From Humulus lupulus (Eukaryota; Streptophyta; Magnoliopsida; Rosales; Cannabaceae), in assembly GCF_963169125.1 (NCBI RefSeq), contig NC_084795.1, positions 188,640,214 to 188,704,213 of the forward strand: a DNA stretch of 64,000 nt, given 5' to 3'. The translations under genes and the position numbers were made by a program. Below the pieces are notes generated by a model. That model was given only the letters and a program-made list of their open reading frames with translations, ran no database searches and was not told where the DNA came from. Below, one piece after another: positions 35,296-46,495 of this stretch; positions within the stretch are counted from its first letter, which is position 1; every line of letters starts with the position of its first letter.

Positions 35296-36557
35296 TCTAC
35301 AACCTTTGATGAGTTTTGAATGAATTGATGCTTTGGTTTTGATGGTTTTGGGCCATTGGGATGTTTGGAAACTTTTTTTTTGGGATTTGGATAGGTTTGG
35401 ATAGATTTGTGGAGGATTTAAAATGAGAAAATGGAGGTTTCTTGGCTGGGCTCGAGGTCGAGTCGCGAACCTGTTCTTGGGCGCCGCGGCTCGAGCTTGA
35501 TGAAGCAGCTGATTGGTGTTGCTGGGCTATTTGAGTCGCAGCGCCAGTCAGGAGCACCGCGGTTATAATGCAGTCAGAGAAGGGCTTTGGGCCCGGACTT
35601 GAGTTGGGGTGTGACTCTAGTGTTTGGGGTCGCGACTCAAAAGGGGAAAAGTGGGTTTTTAGTCATGGTTACTTAAACCTAAGGGCTCGGGATTGATCTT
35701 ACTATCCGGTTTGCTAGGATTCGATGTCCCGGAGGCTAGGACTTGGTTCAAAAGTATTTATTTACCCATTCTTGATGGGATTTTATATTATGGTTGTGAC
35801 TAGGTTATCAATAGGGGGTTGGAAATATGATCGTGCTTGAGGGTCGTTTATTGGTAACCTATGCTTGGACCAAAGGTAAGAAAACTGCACCCAGTATGTG
35901 ATGCATAGGATACATGTGGTTATGGCATGGCATGAATGTTGAATATTGAATTGATTAGAGCTTGAGTCTTTGTAATTGTGCATGATCATAATTTTGCTGG
36001 TAATTTCTTATTAAGCATGCTAAATGCTTTATATCTGGATATTTGACATGTGATCTGTATGTTTGTTTGCACTACCTCATTGAGGAAGACTGACTTATTA
36101 GTCAGGGAACGACATTGGTGTTTAGTATTGGTCGTGAAGCTGTGACTTATAAGTCAAGATCGGCAGTAGTATTAAGCACTGGTCGTATGGTATTGGCTTA
36201 TGAGTCGAGAGTGGTGTTAGCGTGTTTAATGCATGCTGAAATGATTAGATCTAATCAACATGAACATTAAATGCTTGAACGACCCAATGGTCGAAGAAAA
36301 CTAAATCGCTGTTCTAGTCTAAAGGCTAGTTACTTAGAGCGAGGGCCAAAAGGCTCAAGTGACTGTAATTAATCTTTAAAATATATTTTGGGATCCCAAT
36401 GTATACAGTAAACATTTTAGTGAAACGTTGTATCTTTGACCAAAATTTTTAAACCTAAATAGTTAATCACATTTAGTTACATGATTATGGCCAAATGACT
36501 TGTTTAGAGAGTTTAGCACTGTTTAAAATGCACAGCGTAACGTTCCTTAGGTAGTAG
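35296..36557 (+). repeat. LTR fragment J, plus orientation
   Basis: Has GC motifs with GTCGCGAC and GCCGCGGC (35455-35635), a conserved AAAGGTAAGAAAACTGCACCC donor block (35873-35893), short repeats of TTAGTCAGGGAACGACATTGG type (36090-36210), GGGATCCCAATG and GTAACGTTCCTTAGGTAGTAG. The left part and the terminal TTACA are missing. It is the same family as LTR I, but inverted. Confidence 0.65.
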
Positions 36558-37840
36558 TGTTAGGAGTGTGTCGTAAAAGCATGCAAAGACATTTGTTTAT
36601 TCTATGAATAAATAAATACAATGGTTTATTATTATTGTCATATTTAGATTGTTAAATTATTGTTTGAATAATTTTGTAAATATCAGAAAAATTCCATATT
36701 CATTATTGAGGATGTGATCTTGTATTAGTACGAGAGAATTAAGATCACATGAATGAATAAAAATAGTCAACAACAACAAATTAAAGTTATGGAATTCTTG
36801 AATTGGAGTTGTAAGTACAGTTTACTGAGTATCATAATGATACGAATAATCTAGATTCGGATTATTGATGTGGAAAGACATCTCGGTAAAGGTGCTTTAT
36901 ACAATATGATTATATATGACATGGACCGATGTGAATTAAAGTCTTTATCCAAAAACCATTTAACAATAAAGACGTGTAATTCATATCATAACTGATGATC
37001 ATTTATAGATCAACCTAAATCCTGAGTGTTCACGAACTCCTGTTCATGTTTATTAAATCTTTTGATTCATTCGTTAAGGTCTCTTCAAAGAATGAGGCTA
37101 ATGACTTTTGTTTTGGAGATTTAATATCATGGATGGCTGGGAACATGTATCAACAATACGGAATCTAATCTTTCCTAACGGATCGTATATTAGTTCCCTT
37201 AAGGGTTAATTATGGAACTGAATGATTTTGAGCTCAAATCTATAATTAGATTATAGATTAATTATTCCCTAGTGAATTAATGGTACTTAAGGAATAAGAA
37301 GTAAATTAGAAAGGTTAAATGGTAATTCTCCCATTCTAATTTATAAACTAATTAATTAGAGGGTTGAACTATTGTAAGATGGTTATATCAATGGACGACT
37401 TAAGATAAGATTTCTGTAAAAGTATATCTATAACATAAAGAGTGCAATTCTGAATTTATAGTGGAGTAATATCAGAATTAATAAATTAACTATTATAATT
37501 AAAGAGTTTAATTATTTAGTTTCAATTTATTGGAGCTTAATGTTATAGGTCCATGGTCCCCGAAATGGCTCAAACAATCAGTGTCAAAGGTAAACACAAA
37601 AAATGGGCAAAAAGGACTTATGTGATAAGTAAAATATTTTTCTATGTATCAAACATAATTATTGTTTAATTATGTGTAATTAATTAATTAAGAATTAATT
37701 AATTATTTGATTTAACAAAAATATAATTAATTTTTGAATTAATTTATTTTTGGGATTTTCGGTATTTAAATAATAATAAAAATTGGGAAAAATCACATGC
37801 CATCATAGACATGTGGTACACGTGTGGCACAGTGCACAGG
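36558..37840 (+). repeat. Ty1/copia-like LTR or leader fragment
   Basis: Starts TGTTAGGAGTGTGTCGTAAA right where J stops. It contains AGTGTTCACGAACTCCTGTTCATG and GGTCCATGGTCCCC, motifs I associate with plant Ty1/copia LTRs, in a very AT-rich setting. No CA end or coding sequence is visible before the Tat-type remnant begins near 37850. The assignment is from memory of family motifs only. Confidence 0.4.
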
Positions 37841-37849
37841 CCTTCGAGC

Positions 37850-38180
37850 TCCTCCTCGAGCTCTTCGATGGCCTGGAGCTCAGATCTATTTTCGCCTATC
37901 CTGGGGTCGATATCATCATTCAAGATGATACCCTCCCCATTGGAATTATGAGGTCTTTCTATCTCCGGAATAGGTCCTACTTCCTGAGATTCCTCGTCCC
38001 TGCCCTTAATGGTCATCGTCTGCTGCCCGGGTCGTGACTTTCCCTTCATGGAAATATTATAGCATTCCCTGGCAGCGAGCTGATCACCTCGGACCGTGCA
38101 TATCCCCGTGGAGGATGGGAATTTGACTGCGAGATGGCGGATGGAGGTTATGGCCTCAAATGCTATCAACGTAGGCCGAC
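37850..38180 (-). pseudogene. Element F protease end and PR-RT linker
   Basis: Minus strand: IAFEAITSIRHLAVKFPSST, GDQLAARECYNISMKGK and an acidic linker ending ELQAIEELEEELEG. This is the region between protease and RT in Tat-type gypsy elements. It is the continuation of the protease at 46139-46495, separated by insertion of D. RT and beyond are missing; the junction to copia-like DNA lies near 37850. Confidence 0.8.
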
Positions 38181-39303
38181 TGTAATGCCCTACTACCTTA
38201 GAGCCGTTACTAAGTGAGTTTAAAACGTGAAATCACTCGCTAATCGAGGCTTTTAAAGCAAAAGTGTAATTAAATCATAAACAGAGTAAAAACTTTAGAA
38301 AATAACTCTATTTCATTGAAATCATAAAAGTTTAACACTTGGGATCTCAAAATACTGTTTAGAAATATTTACAACATATAAGTACAACCAAGTTGGCTAA
38401 ACGACAAAATCTAGGTTTTATTACAATCATCTCCCAAAAACCACTGGTTGTGGCAGCCAGGGAGGCCAAACATGTACACGCCGCTTCATGCTTGCTATAC
38501 TCATGGTTGATTGGCTTTCTCCTTGCCCTTACTTGCACCACAGAGCACCCGTGAGCCGAAGCCCAGCAAGAAAACCCTCACAAGCAGAAAACATATGCAT
38601 AACAAACACATAGCATACTAACAGGCCATCAATAGGCTAAACACATACGGCTAAGCCGTCCCAAGTGCTTTACCAAGCCCTGGGTTTGCGGTCCACACCG
38701 TGAGGATATCCCAGGTATCCTTCAGGGTTTCGCCTTGGCAGCTCACACCCCACGTGCATGACGCTGCTCCCGACCCCTTGCCATACTCGGCCTTGCACTC
38801 AATGTGCCCAACGCCGTTCCCGGCCCTTTGTCGTTCTCGGCCCCTGCCGACCTCGACCTACGCCGTTCCCGGCTCTTCCGGAACATTTACACAAGAGCAT
38901 TCATAGCATAATAAACAAATACTGAACACTAACAAATTCAACCAAAGGGCTACACCCTGCAATTCAGACATATTGGGCTCAGCCCTGCATATAAGCCCTA
39001 TGGGAACATGGGTTTTCTTACCTACGTCCCGAGCTCTCTGAGCACCGATACCCCGAGTACAGTCCTCTAACTTGAGCCTCGCCGAAACCCTAGTCACAAC
39101 ACATTAACGATATCCATCCGTCAAGTTCTAATCCATTAAATAACTTTGAGCCATATCTATAATCTCAGGGACCTTGAATTATTTCAATCCGGGTGATAAA
39201 ATCCGTCCCGAGCCTTAACCATTGAGTTCCCGAGCCTAAAATCCCTCTAGATCCCAAAAATACCTTAAGCGCCACGGCCCTAGAGACCCATGCCGCGGCC
39301 CCC
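38181..39303 (-). repeat. Truncated 3' LTR of D
   Basis: TGTAATGCCCTACTACC onward aligns with the first half of the 5' LTR (43961-45065) up to CCCATG-CGCGGCCCCC. It is then joined to RT sequence at AGCTTGGGTCAACC. Contains the conserved CTTACTTGCACCACAGAGCA (38529) and GGGTTTTCTTACC (39009) blocks. Confidence 0.85.
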
Positions 39304-39923
39304 AGCTTGGGTCAACCAGAATCCCCTCCTTACTGACAATATGGCCCAGAAATGTAACTTGTGGTAACCAGAATTGAAACTTGTTGAACTTAGCATATAA
39401 CTTATGCTTCCTCAACCACTTAGAACCAACCGCAGATGCTGCTCGTGCTCTGCCTCCAACTGAGAATACACCAAGATGTCATCGATGAACACAATCACAA
39501 ACTTATCCAAATAATCCTTGAAAACCCTATTCATCATGTCCATAAAGGCTGCCAGGGCATTGGTTAATCCAAAGGACATAACCAGGAATTCATAGTGTCC
39601 ATATCTCGTTCGAAAAGCGGTCTTTGGTATGTCCTCCTCTTTAATCCTTAACTGATGGTAACCTGATCGGAGATCTATCTTGGAAAACACCGTTCGTCCC
39701 TGTAACTGATCAAATAAATCGTCGATCCTAGGCAGTGGATACTTGTTCTTAATGGTTAACTTGTTTAACTCCCTGTAATCAATACACACCCTAAGGGATC
39801 CATCCTTCTTCTTAACGAACAATACTGGAGCACCCCATGGCGAGAAACTCGGTCTGATAAACCTCAAATCAAGTAACTCCTGCAACTGAATCTTCAACTC
39901 CTTTAACTCCGCTGGAGCCATTC
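39304..39923 (-). pseudogene. Element D reverse transcriptase fragment
   Basis: [52 protein letters not shown] and the catalytic [10 protein letters not shown] are all kept. A frame disruption near 39412 precedes the tail KFNKFQFWL-like region. It is cut at 39303 by the deletion into the 3' LTR. It is separated from protease by solo LTR N. Confidence 0.9.
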
Positions 39924-41855
39924 TGTAACGCCCTACTACCTTAGAGTCGTTACTAAGTGAGTTTTAAAATGAAAAATGTGAAATGAACTCGCTAACCGAG
40001 GTTTTTAAAACAAAAGTGTGACTAAGCAAAAGTTAAGGCTGTAATCTTTAAAAATGCGTTGCTTCATTGAAAACTTCTAGTATTTAACATTTGGGATCCC
40101 AAAATAAGGTTTGAAAACTATTTACAACTTAAAATAATTTTACAGTTGATTAATTATTAAAATCACAGATTATTACAGCCATTTCTCAAATAAACCCCCA
40201 ACCAAAGCAGTCGGGCAGGCCAAACATGTACGCGGCGCTTCACGCTCTCCGTACTCATGGCTGGTTGACTCAATCTTTGCCCTTACCTGCAACACAGAGC
40301 ACCCGTGAGCCGATGCCCAGCAAGAAAACTCATATAGTACATAACATATGCGATTTATATAGTTAACATATCAGATAATCCACAGATAAACAAGTATTCC
40401 ATCAGACTAAACAAACACGGCCATGCCGTCCCAGAGGCATTACGAAAGCCTGGGGTCTCGGTCCTCACCGTAAGGATATCCCCTGTATCCATTGGGGTCC
40501 CACCCTGTCTACAAGAACTTCACGTGCTAAGTGTTACTTCCGGCCCCACTGCCGTTCTCGGCCTTTCGCCGTTCTCGGCTCCTTGCCGTTTAGGCTCTTT
40601 TGCCGTTCCCGGCTCCGCTGCCGTTCCCGACTCCTTTGCCATTCATTCTTACTATAATCACAAAAAGCATAACTCAAATAACATTCAAACATATATCAAT
40701 TCATTTAAGTCTGCACCCTAACATGTAATGCAATATAGGGTCGTGCCTTGATATCAATTCAATTAAGTCTACACCCTAACATGTAATGCAATATAGGGTC
40801 GTGCCCTGCAATCACACTACGGGCCCATGCCCTGTCCTACGGGTGCTATAGTTTTCTTACCTGTCAATTTGATAGCTTTCAGCACTTGACTCCTTGAGCA
40901 CGATCCCACTCGAGCCCTAGCGCACACCGTTGATGCAATTTCGACCTTGATTCAATTCCTAGACCTCCTTAGCTTGCTCTTCCTCAAAGCTTGCCCAGAA
41001 ATTCCCCTCAAAAGTTTATGTGTTCTTGCTAATCCCTTGCCAAATCTTCAAGTCTAACTTAGGATCCTTGATGCTCAGCCTATCCTAGCTCTCCACTGAG
41101 CTTTGCTCCAAGAAATTTGAAGAGAAATGGTGCTAGAATCCACAAACCGCCCCTTTTGGAAAAAACCCCTCTGTTTTCTCTCTTTTTCTTTTTCTTCCTT
41201 TTTCTTTCTTTTCCATAGCCTTCTCACTCTCTCTAACAATCCCACTAAGTATATAAAGCCTCAATAAACTTATCTCTAAGAAGCCAATTGACCAAAATGC
41301 CCTCCCTATTAATTCTAAACCATTTTGTCCATGTAGGGCCATTTTTAGTCATTTTACCCAATTCCCGCTAATTCCTCAAGTGTCTCTAATATTTTTTCCC
41401 GTTGCTTCCCAATACTTGATAAATCACCAAATAATATTCCTCGATATCAAAATAGACCCCAATATACTCATCAGATTCCTATTTATACCCCAGGCTCGCC
41501 CCGAGCCGGGTATAAATCTCCGCCTTGACTTTTTCGCTAGTCTGCTCTCTAAGATCGTCTCGAGTCACAAATCACAAATACATCCACATAACAATGTGGT
41601 CTCGACAATCAGCACATATCAATACAGTTATGCCCAAAATGGCCAAAATTACAATTATGCCCTTATAACACAATCAGGGCCTTCATGCATACTAATACAC
41701 ATAGTCATGCATCTCAAATAGTCAAATAGTCATATAACATGCTTTAAATCATAACCATGCATTTTACTCATTAAAGTCACACATAAATCCCAATAAGCCC
41801 TCCAGGCACACTAATCAAGGCCCTTAAGCCTTATTAGTGAATTTGGGTCGTTACA
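39924..41855 (-). mobile_element. Solo LTR N in element D
   Basis: Starts TGTAACGCCCTACTACC and ends GGGTCGTTACA; 1932 bp; perfect TSD CATTC at 39919-39923 and 41856-41860. It is related to the LTR of M in layout (a spaced set of GCCGTTCCCGGC-type motifs at 40540-40630, TTGGGATCCCAAAA). A roughly 57-bp direct repeat containing ACACCCTAACATGTAATGCA is near 40715 and 40772. It lacks the GC palindrome cluster of its relatives. Confidence 0.95.
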
Positions 41856-41860
41856 CATTC

Positions 41861-42480
41861 TGTAAGGTGTCCTAGATACTGGCTCCGCTCCTGGTACCAA
41901 CTTTATAAGAAAGTCAATCTCTCGCTGTAGCGGCAACCCTGGCAAGTCTATCGGAAACAAATCCAGAAACTCACACACCAATCTAGTCTCACCCGGTCCA
42001 ACCGACACCACCCTAGAGGTATCCACAATGCTCGCTAGGAATCCCATGCAACCTTCCTGCATCAGGTCTCTAGCCTTCAATGCTGAAATCATTGGTACTC
42101 GCGGTCCACTAACCGTCCCCACAAACACAAAGGGTACCTCCCCTTCCGGTTCAAAAGTCACCATTCTGCGCTTGCAGTCAATCGTTTCCCCATACTTCGA
42201 TAACCAATCCATCCCTAAAATCATATCAAAGTCGTCCATCTCTAACTCAATCAAATAAAGAGACAGTTCCCTACCATCTACCTCTACTGGCAGTGCTCTA
42301 ATCCATTTCCTAGAGACTACTAGTTCTCCTGTTGGTAACCAAGTTTAAAATCCCCTAGCGTACACACCACTAGGTCTACAAAGCTGATCTATCACTCTAG
42401 CAGATACAAATGAATGGGTAGCCCCTAAATCAAACAATGCAGTATATAGAGAACCAGCACTAGAGATCTGACCTATCACA
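41861..42480 (-). pseudogene. Element D protease
   Basis: [34 protein letters not shown] and the linker up to PVSRTPYRM, where N interrupts. The active-site triad DSG reads DLG here ([13 protein letters not shown] near 42430), so the protease should be inactive. An in-frame stop lies upstream near 42346. Confidence 0.85.
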
Positions 42481-42506
42481 ACTGAGGAGCTAGCCTCTGC
42501 CTCAGT

Positions 42507-43454
42507 CTAAGTCAAAGTAAATACCCTGGCAGGAGCAAGACTGTCACTCTTCTTTTGTTCCCCCTTCTTGAATGGAGGGCAATCCCTCTTTAGATGACTG
42601 GCACTCCCATAAACAAAGCAGGCCCTGATCCTACACTCACCCTGGTGTTGACGTCTGCACTGTGGACACACTGGGAAACTCCTCCAGTTATCACTTCCAC
42701 CCTGACGACCAGTAGAAACACCCCGTGCCCTCCTATCTGAAATGGGAGGAACAAAATAATTTGGGGCCTTCCTCTTCTGCTCACTAGAGCCACCAACCCG
42801 ACTGGATCCAATTAGAGGAGGCACTGTCCTCCTGGCATTACGGCTAACAGCGCTTTCCTTCCTGATCTGATCCTTGACCCTCTCAGCTGTAAGGGCCTTG
42901 TCCACTACCTGAGCATAAGTAGTGGTCTCAGGATCCAAAGTAATATTCACATCGCGGGCGATCGTAACGTTCAACCCCCGTACAAACCTGTCTCTTCTTG
43001 CCGCATCAGTCGGCACTAAATCTGGTTCAAACTTCGCCAATCTATCAAACCTCAACGCATACTCGGTCACTGTCAATCGGTTTTCAGTTAGGTTGATGAA
43101 TTCGTCAACCTTCACAGCTCGAACTGCCACACTGTAGTATTTCTCATTAAATAAGTTTCTCAACTCTTCCAAAGTCATAACTGTTACATTCCTTCACTAA
43201 ACTACCATGTCCCACCAGATGCGGGCATCCTCTCTAAACATGTAGCTAGCACAAGCTACCCTCTCATTTCCCTGGACCCTCATAAAATCCAAAATTGAGG
43301 AGATCATATTCATCCACTGCTCTGCCCGCAGTGGGTCTAGTCCACCCTCGAAGGTGGGAGGATGTTGTTTCCTAAACCTCTCATACAAAGGTTCCCACTT
43401 ATTCTCCATAGCAGATTGAACCAGCACTGACGCCACAACCTGCTGAACTGGCAA
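42507..43454 (-). pseudogene. Element D gag
   Basis: Two open stretches in one frame separated by two adjacent stops (about 43195-43190). The N-part has WEPLYERFRKQHPPTFEGG and ARIWWDMV. The C-part has EKYYSVAVRAVKVDEFINL and a capsid-like core, then the linker KRKAPNYFVPPISDRRARG and a zinc knuckle CFVYGSASHLKRDC with its second Cys changed to Tyr. It ends at a TAG where the family has CAG. Confidence 0.9.
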
Positions 43455-43945
43455 CCTAGTGACCTGAGGTGAGGCCTACTGCCTCAACTGTCGCAGCTCT
43501 TCCTCTGTTCGTTGCAATCTCGGTAAACATCTCTTGCCAATTCTGTGGGGCAGGTGGAGGGTCCTGACCCTGGTTGTCATCCTCGGCCCTACTGCCGCTG
43601 AGTCTAGATGATTGTCGAGGCATCTCAACAAATATGCCTACAACAAACGACGTCGCTCATCAGGCATGATAACAACATCCAAACCACCTCCCAAACACAC
43701 CAACCATCCACAAACAGTAATTCACATAACATTCAGATAGTTTATAGCACACAGCGGGCCATGTCCTGACATCATGCATATGTTAACTCATTTGTCATGC
43801 TCTATATGAAATAAGCAGGCAAACAGGGCATTCAAGCAAATATTCAAGCATATTAATCAATCATACCAACCAACCCTGAGTCGAGCTTGTCACTGATAGC
43901 GAGCGTTCATGTTTGGTCAAACTCCAGAACCATAAACCTTAGCTC
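43455..43945 (-). other. 5' leader and gag start region of D
   Basis: Upstream gag codons are interrupted by stops and frame breaks (43455-43630), then untranslated leader. Positions about 43700-43945 match the leader of M closely, which ties the two elements together. Confidence 0.75.
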
Positions 43946-43957
43946 GCTCTGATACCA
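43946..43957 (-). other. Primer-binding site of D
   Basis: The reverse complement is TGGTATCAGAGC, perfect to the initiator-Met tRNA complement, three bases inside the 5' LTR. Confidence 0.92.
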
Positions 43958-43960
43958 AGT

Positions 43961-46138
43961 TGTAACGCCCTACTACCTTAGAGTCGTTACTAAGTGAGTT
44001 TAAAAACGTGCAATCACTCGCTAATCGAGGCTTTTAAAGCAAAAGTGTAATTAAATCATAAACAGAGTAGAAACTTTAGAAAATAACTCTATTTCATTGA
44101 AATCATAAAAGTTTAACACTTAGGATCCCAAAATACTTTTTAGAAATATTTACAATATATAAGTACAACCAAGTCGACTAAACGACAAAATCTAGGTTTT
44201 ATTACAATCATCTCCCAAAACCCACTGGTTGTGGCAGCCAGGTAGGCCAAACATGTACACGCGCTTCATGCTTGCTATACTCATGGTTGATTGGCTTTTT
44301 CCTTGCCCTTACCTGCACCACAAAGCACCCGTGAGCCGAAGCCCAACAAGAAAACCCTCACAAGAAGAAAACTTATGCATAACAAACACATAGCATACTA
44401 ACAGGCCATCAATAGGCTAAACACATACGGCCAAGCCATCCCAAGCGCTTTACCAAGCCCTGGGTTCACGGTCCACACCGTGAGGATATCCCAGGTATCC
44501 TTCAGGGTCTCGCCCTGGAAGCTCGCACCCAACGTGCATGATGCTGCTCTCAGCCCCTTGCCATACTCGACCTTGCACTAAAATGCCCAACGCCATTCTC
44601 TGCCCCTGCTGACCTCGGCCTGCGCTGTTCCCGGCTCTTGCCGAACATTTACACAAGAGCATTCATAGCATAATAAACAAATACTGAACACTAACAAATT
44701 ACCAAAGGGCTACGCCCTACAATTCAGACATATTGGGCTCAGCCCTGCATACAAGCTCTATGGGAACAAGGGTTTTCCTACTTGCGTCCCGAGCTCTCCG
44801 ACCACTGATATCCTGAGCACAGTCCTCTAACTTGAGCCTCGCCGAAACCCTGGTCACAACACATTAACGATATCCATCCGTCAAGTTCTAATCCATTAAA
44901 TAACTTTGAGCCATATCTCTAATCTCTGGGAGCTTGAATTCTATCAATCCGGGTGATAAAATCCGTCCCGAGCCTTAACCATTGAGTTCCTGAGCCTAAA
45001 ACCCCTATAGAACCCAAAAATACCTTAAGCACCGCGGCCCTAGAGACCCATGTCGCGGCCCCCAACTCAACCCGAGGCTTTGCCTCTAGATAGCCCACAT
45101 GCGCTGCGACCCTTGCTTAAGGGCGCCGCGGTGCGCCTTCAAATCCTGATGCACCAACTTCAAAGGGGCTGCGGCTCAGCAAGAACAGAGTAGCGGCCCT
45201 ACCCCTCGAACCTAGAAAATCACCATGTTTTTACCTCAGAAATCAATCCAATTATACCCAAAATCAAGCTAACAATTCCAGATAATCATCACAAAGGTTC
45301 TAGCCCAGTCTCAACATCAAAACCTATCAAAACCAGCCCCCAAAACTCAGCCTAACAATCAAAACCCATTTCAAACTTAACTAACATGCAAAATCCAATA
45401 TACAACCTTAAAACCAGCTGCAAAATTGGCTTAATTCAACATATTAAGAGCTTACCTTGATGAATTATGCTTCTGTGCAGATTCTCTAAGTTCCAAGCTT
45501 TAATCTCCCCAAAGTCCCAACTGAATTCCATTAGCTTCTAGCTAACTTCACCAAGATTTTCCCTAAGCCTCCAAAGGAAAGAAAACCACTTCAAGAGAGA
45601 GAGAGAAGGAGTGGGTCAGTTTCTGAGAGTTCTATGTAATTCTAAGGTTTGTTTTATTCAACTTAAGTCTATAGGGTTACCTCAAGGCTCGGGGTACCGG
45701 AAACGTCCCCAAGGGCAAAATGGTAAATTTCCCCAATATTCCCTCCTAGACATTCTAACCTCAAATATATCTCTGAATATTTATTTCCATAACCCGATAA
45801 CCCTGTAATACATCTAATACCCAAAATACCCCTCGACTCGCCCCGAGTCGGATTCTCAATCCCATTGTGACTTTCTGGCTAACCACTCCCTAGGACTGTC
45901 CCAGATCGTGCTACACAGAGATATATCACATGCATATCATATTTATCACATTTACGCCCTCAACAGGCTAAAATCACAAACATACCCCTAATATCCAAAC
46001 GGGGCACACATGCATATTTAATTCAACTAAACATGAATCTTTATCATATATTCACATATTAACATATTAATTCATTTATTGGCCTCCAGGCACGCTAATC
46101 AAGGCCCTAAGCCTTATTAGCAAATTTGGGTCGTTACA
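43961..46138 (-). repeat. 5' LTR of D
   Basis: 2178 bp from TGTAACGCCC to GGTCGTTACA. Contains CCCTTACCTGCACCACAAAGC (44306), CCGCGGCCC and TCGCGGCCCCC motifs (45030-45070), AAAATGGTAAATTTCCCC, and CGCTAATCAAGGCCCTAAGCC near the end. Confidence 0.92.
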
Positions 46139-46495
46139 CTGACCCAGAATAGCGTTGTAGGCGGCGGGACAATCGATGACCACGAATTCGAGGAGCTTAG
46201 AGACAGTTTGGGGCACCTCTCCCAAGGTAATTACTAGCTCGATTGTTCCTATCGTTGCCGACCCTTCTCTGAAAAATCCATACAACATCATGGAGGTGGC
46301 CTTCAACTCGGTGACGGATAACCCCATCTTCTCCAGCGTAGACCAGAACAGCAGTTTCACCGAACTCCCATTATCGATCAATATCCTCCTAACTCTCCAG
46401 TTGGCGAGCTGGGCAGTTATGACCAGAGGATCGTTGTGGGGGAACTGGACGTGACTAGCATCCTCCTCGGTAAAGATGATTGTTTGCCTCTGCAA
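46139..46495 (-). pseudogene. Element F protease (Tat-type)
   Basis: QRQTIIFTEEDASHVQFPHNDP and the active-site region ILIDNGSSVKLLF (DNGSS variant typical of Athila/Tat), followed by VVIDCPAAYNAILG, where D cuts in. In frame with gag across a single TGA (46498-46496). It continues at 38180. Confidence 0.88.

Larger units (their letters stand above)
38181..46138 (-). mobile_element. Chromovirus D, internally deleted
   Basis: 5' LTR 43961-46138, primer site 43946-43957, gag, protease, RT N-half, then a truncated 3' LTR (38181 to about 39303). It inserted into the protease of F with near-TSD CCGAC (38176-38180) and CTGAC (46139-46143). RNase H, integrase and half of the 3' LTR are deleted. Solo LTR N sits at the PR-RT boundary. 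It is closely related to C. Confidence 0.9.

Noticed and set aside
37744..38169. Minus-strand ORF as a host protein
   Set aside because: It is the protease-RT linker of element F, continuing the frame cut at 46139.
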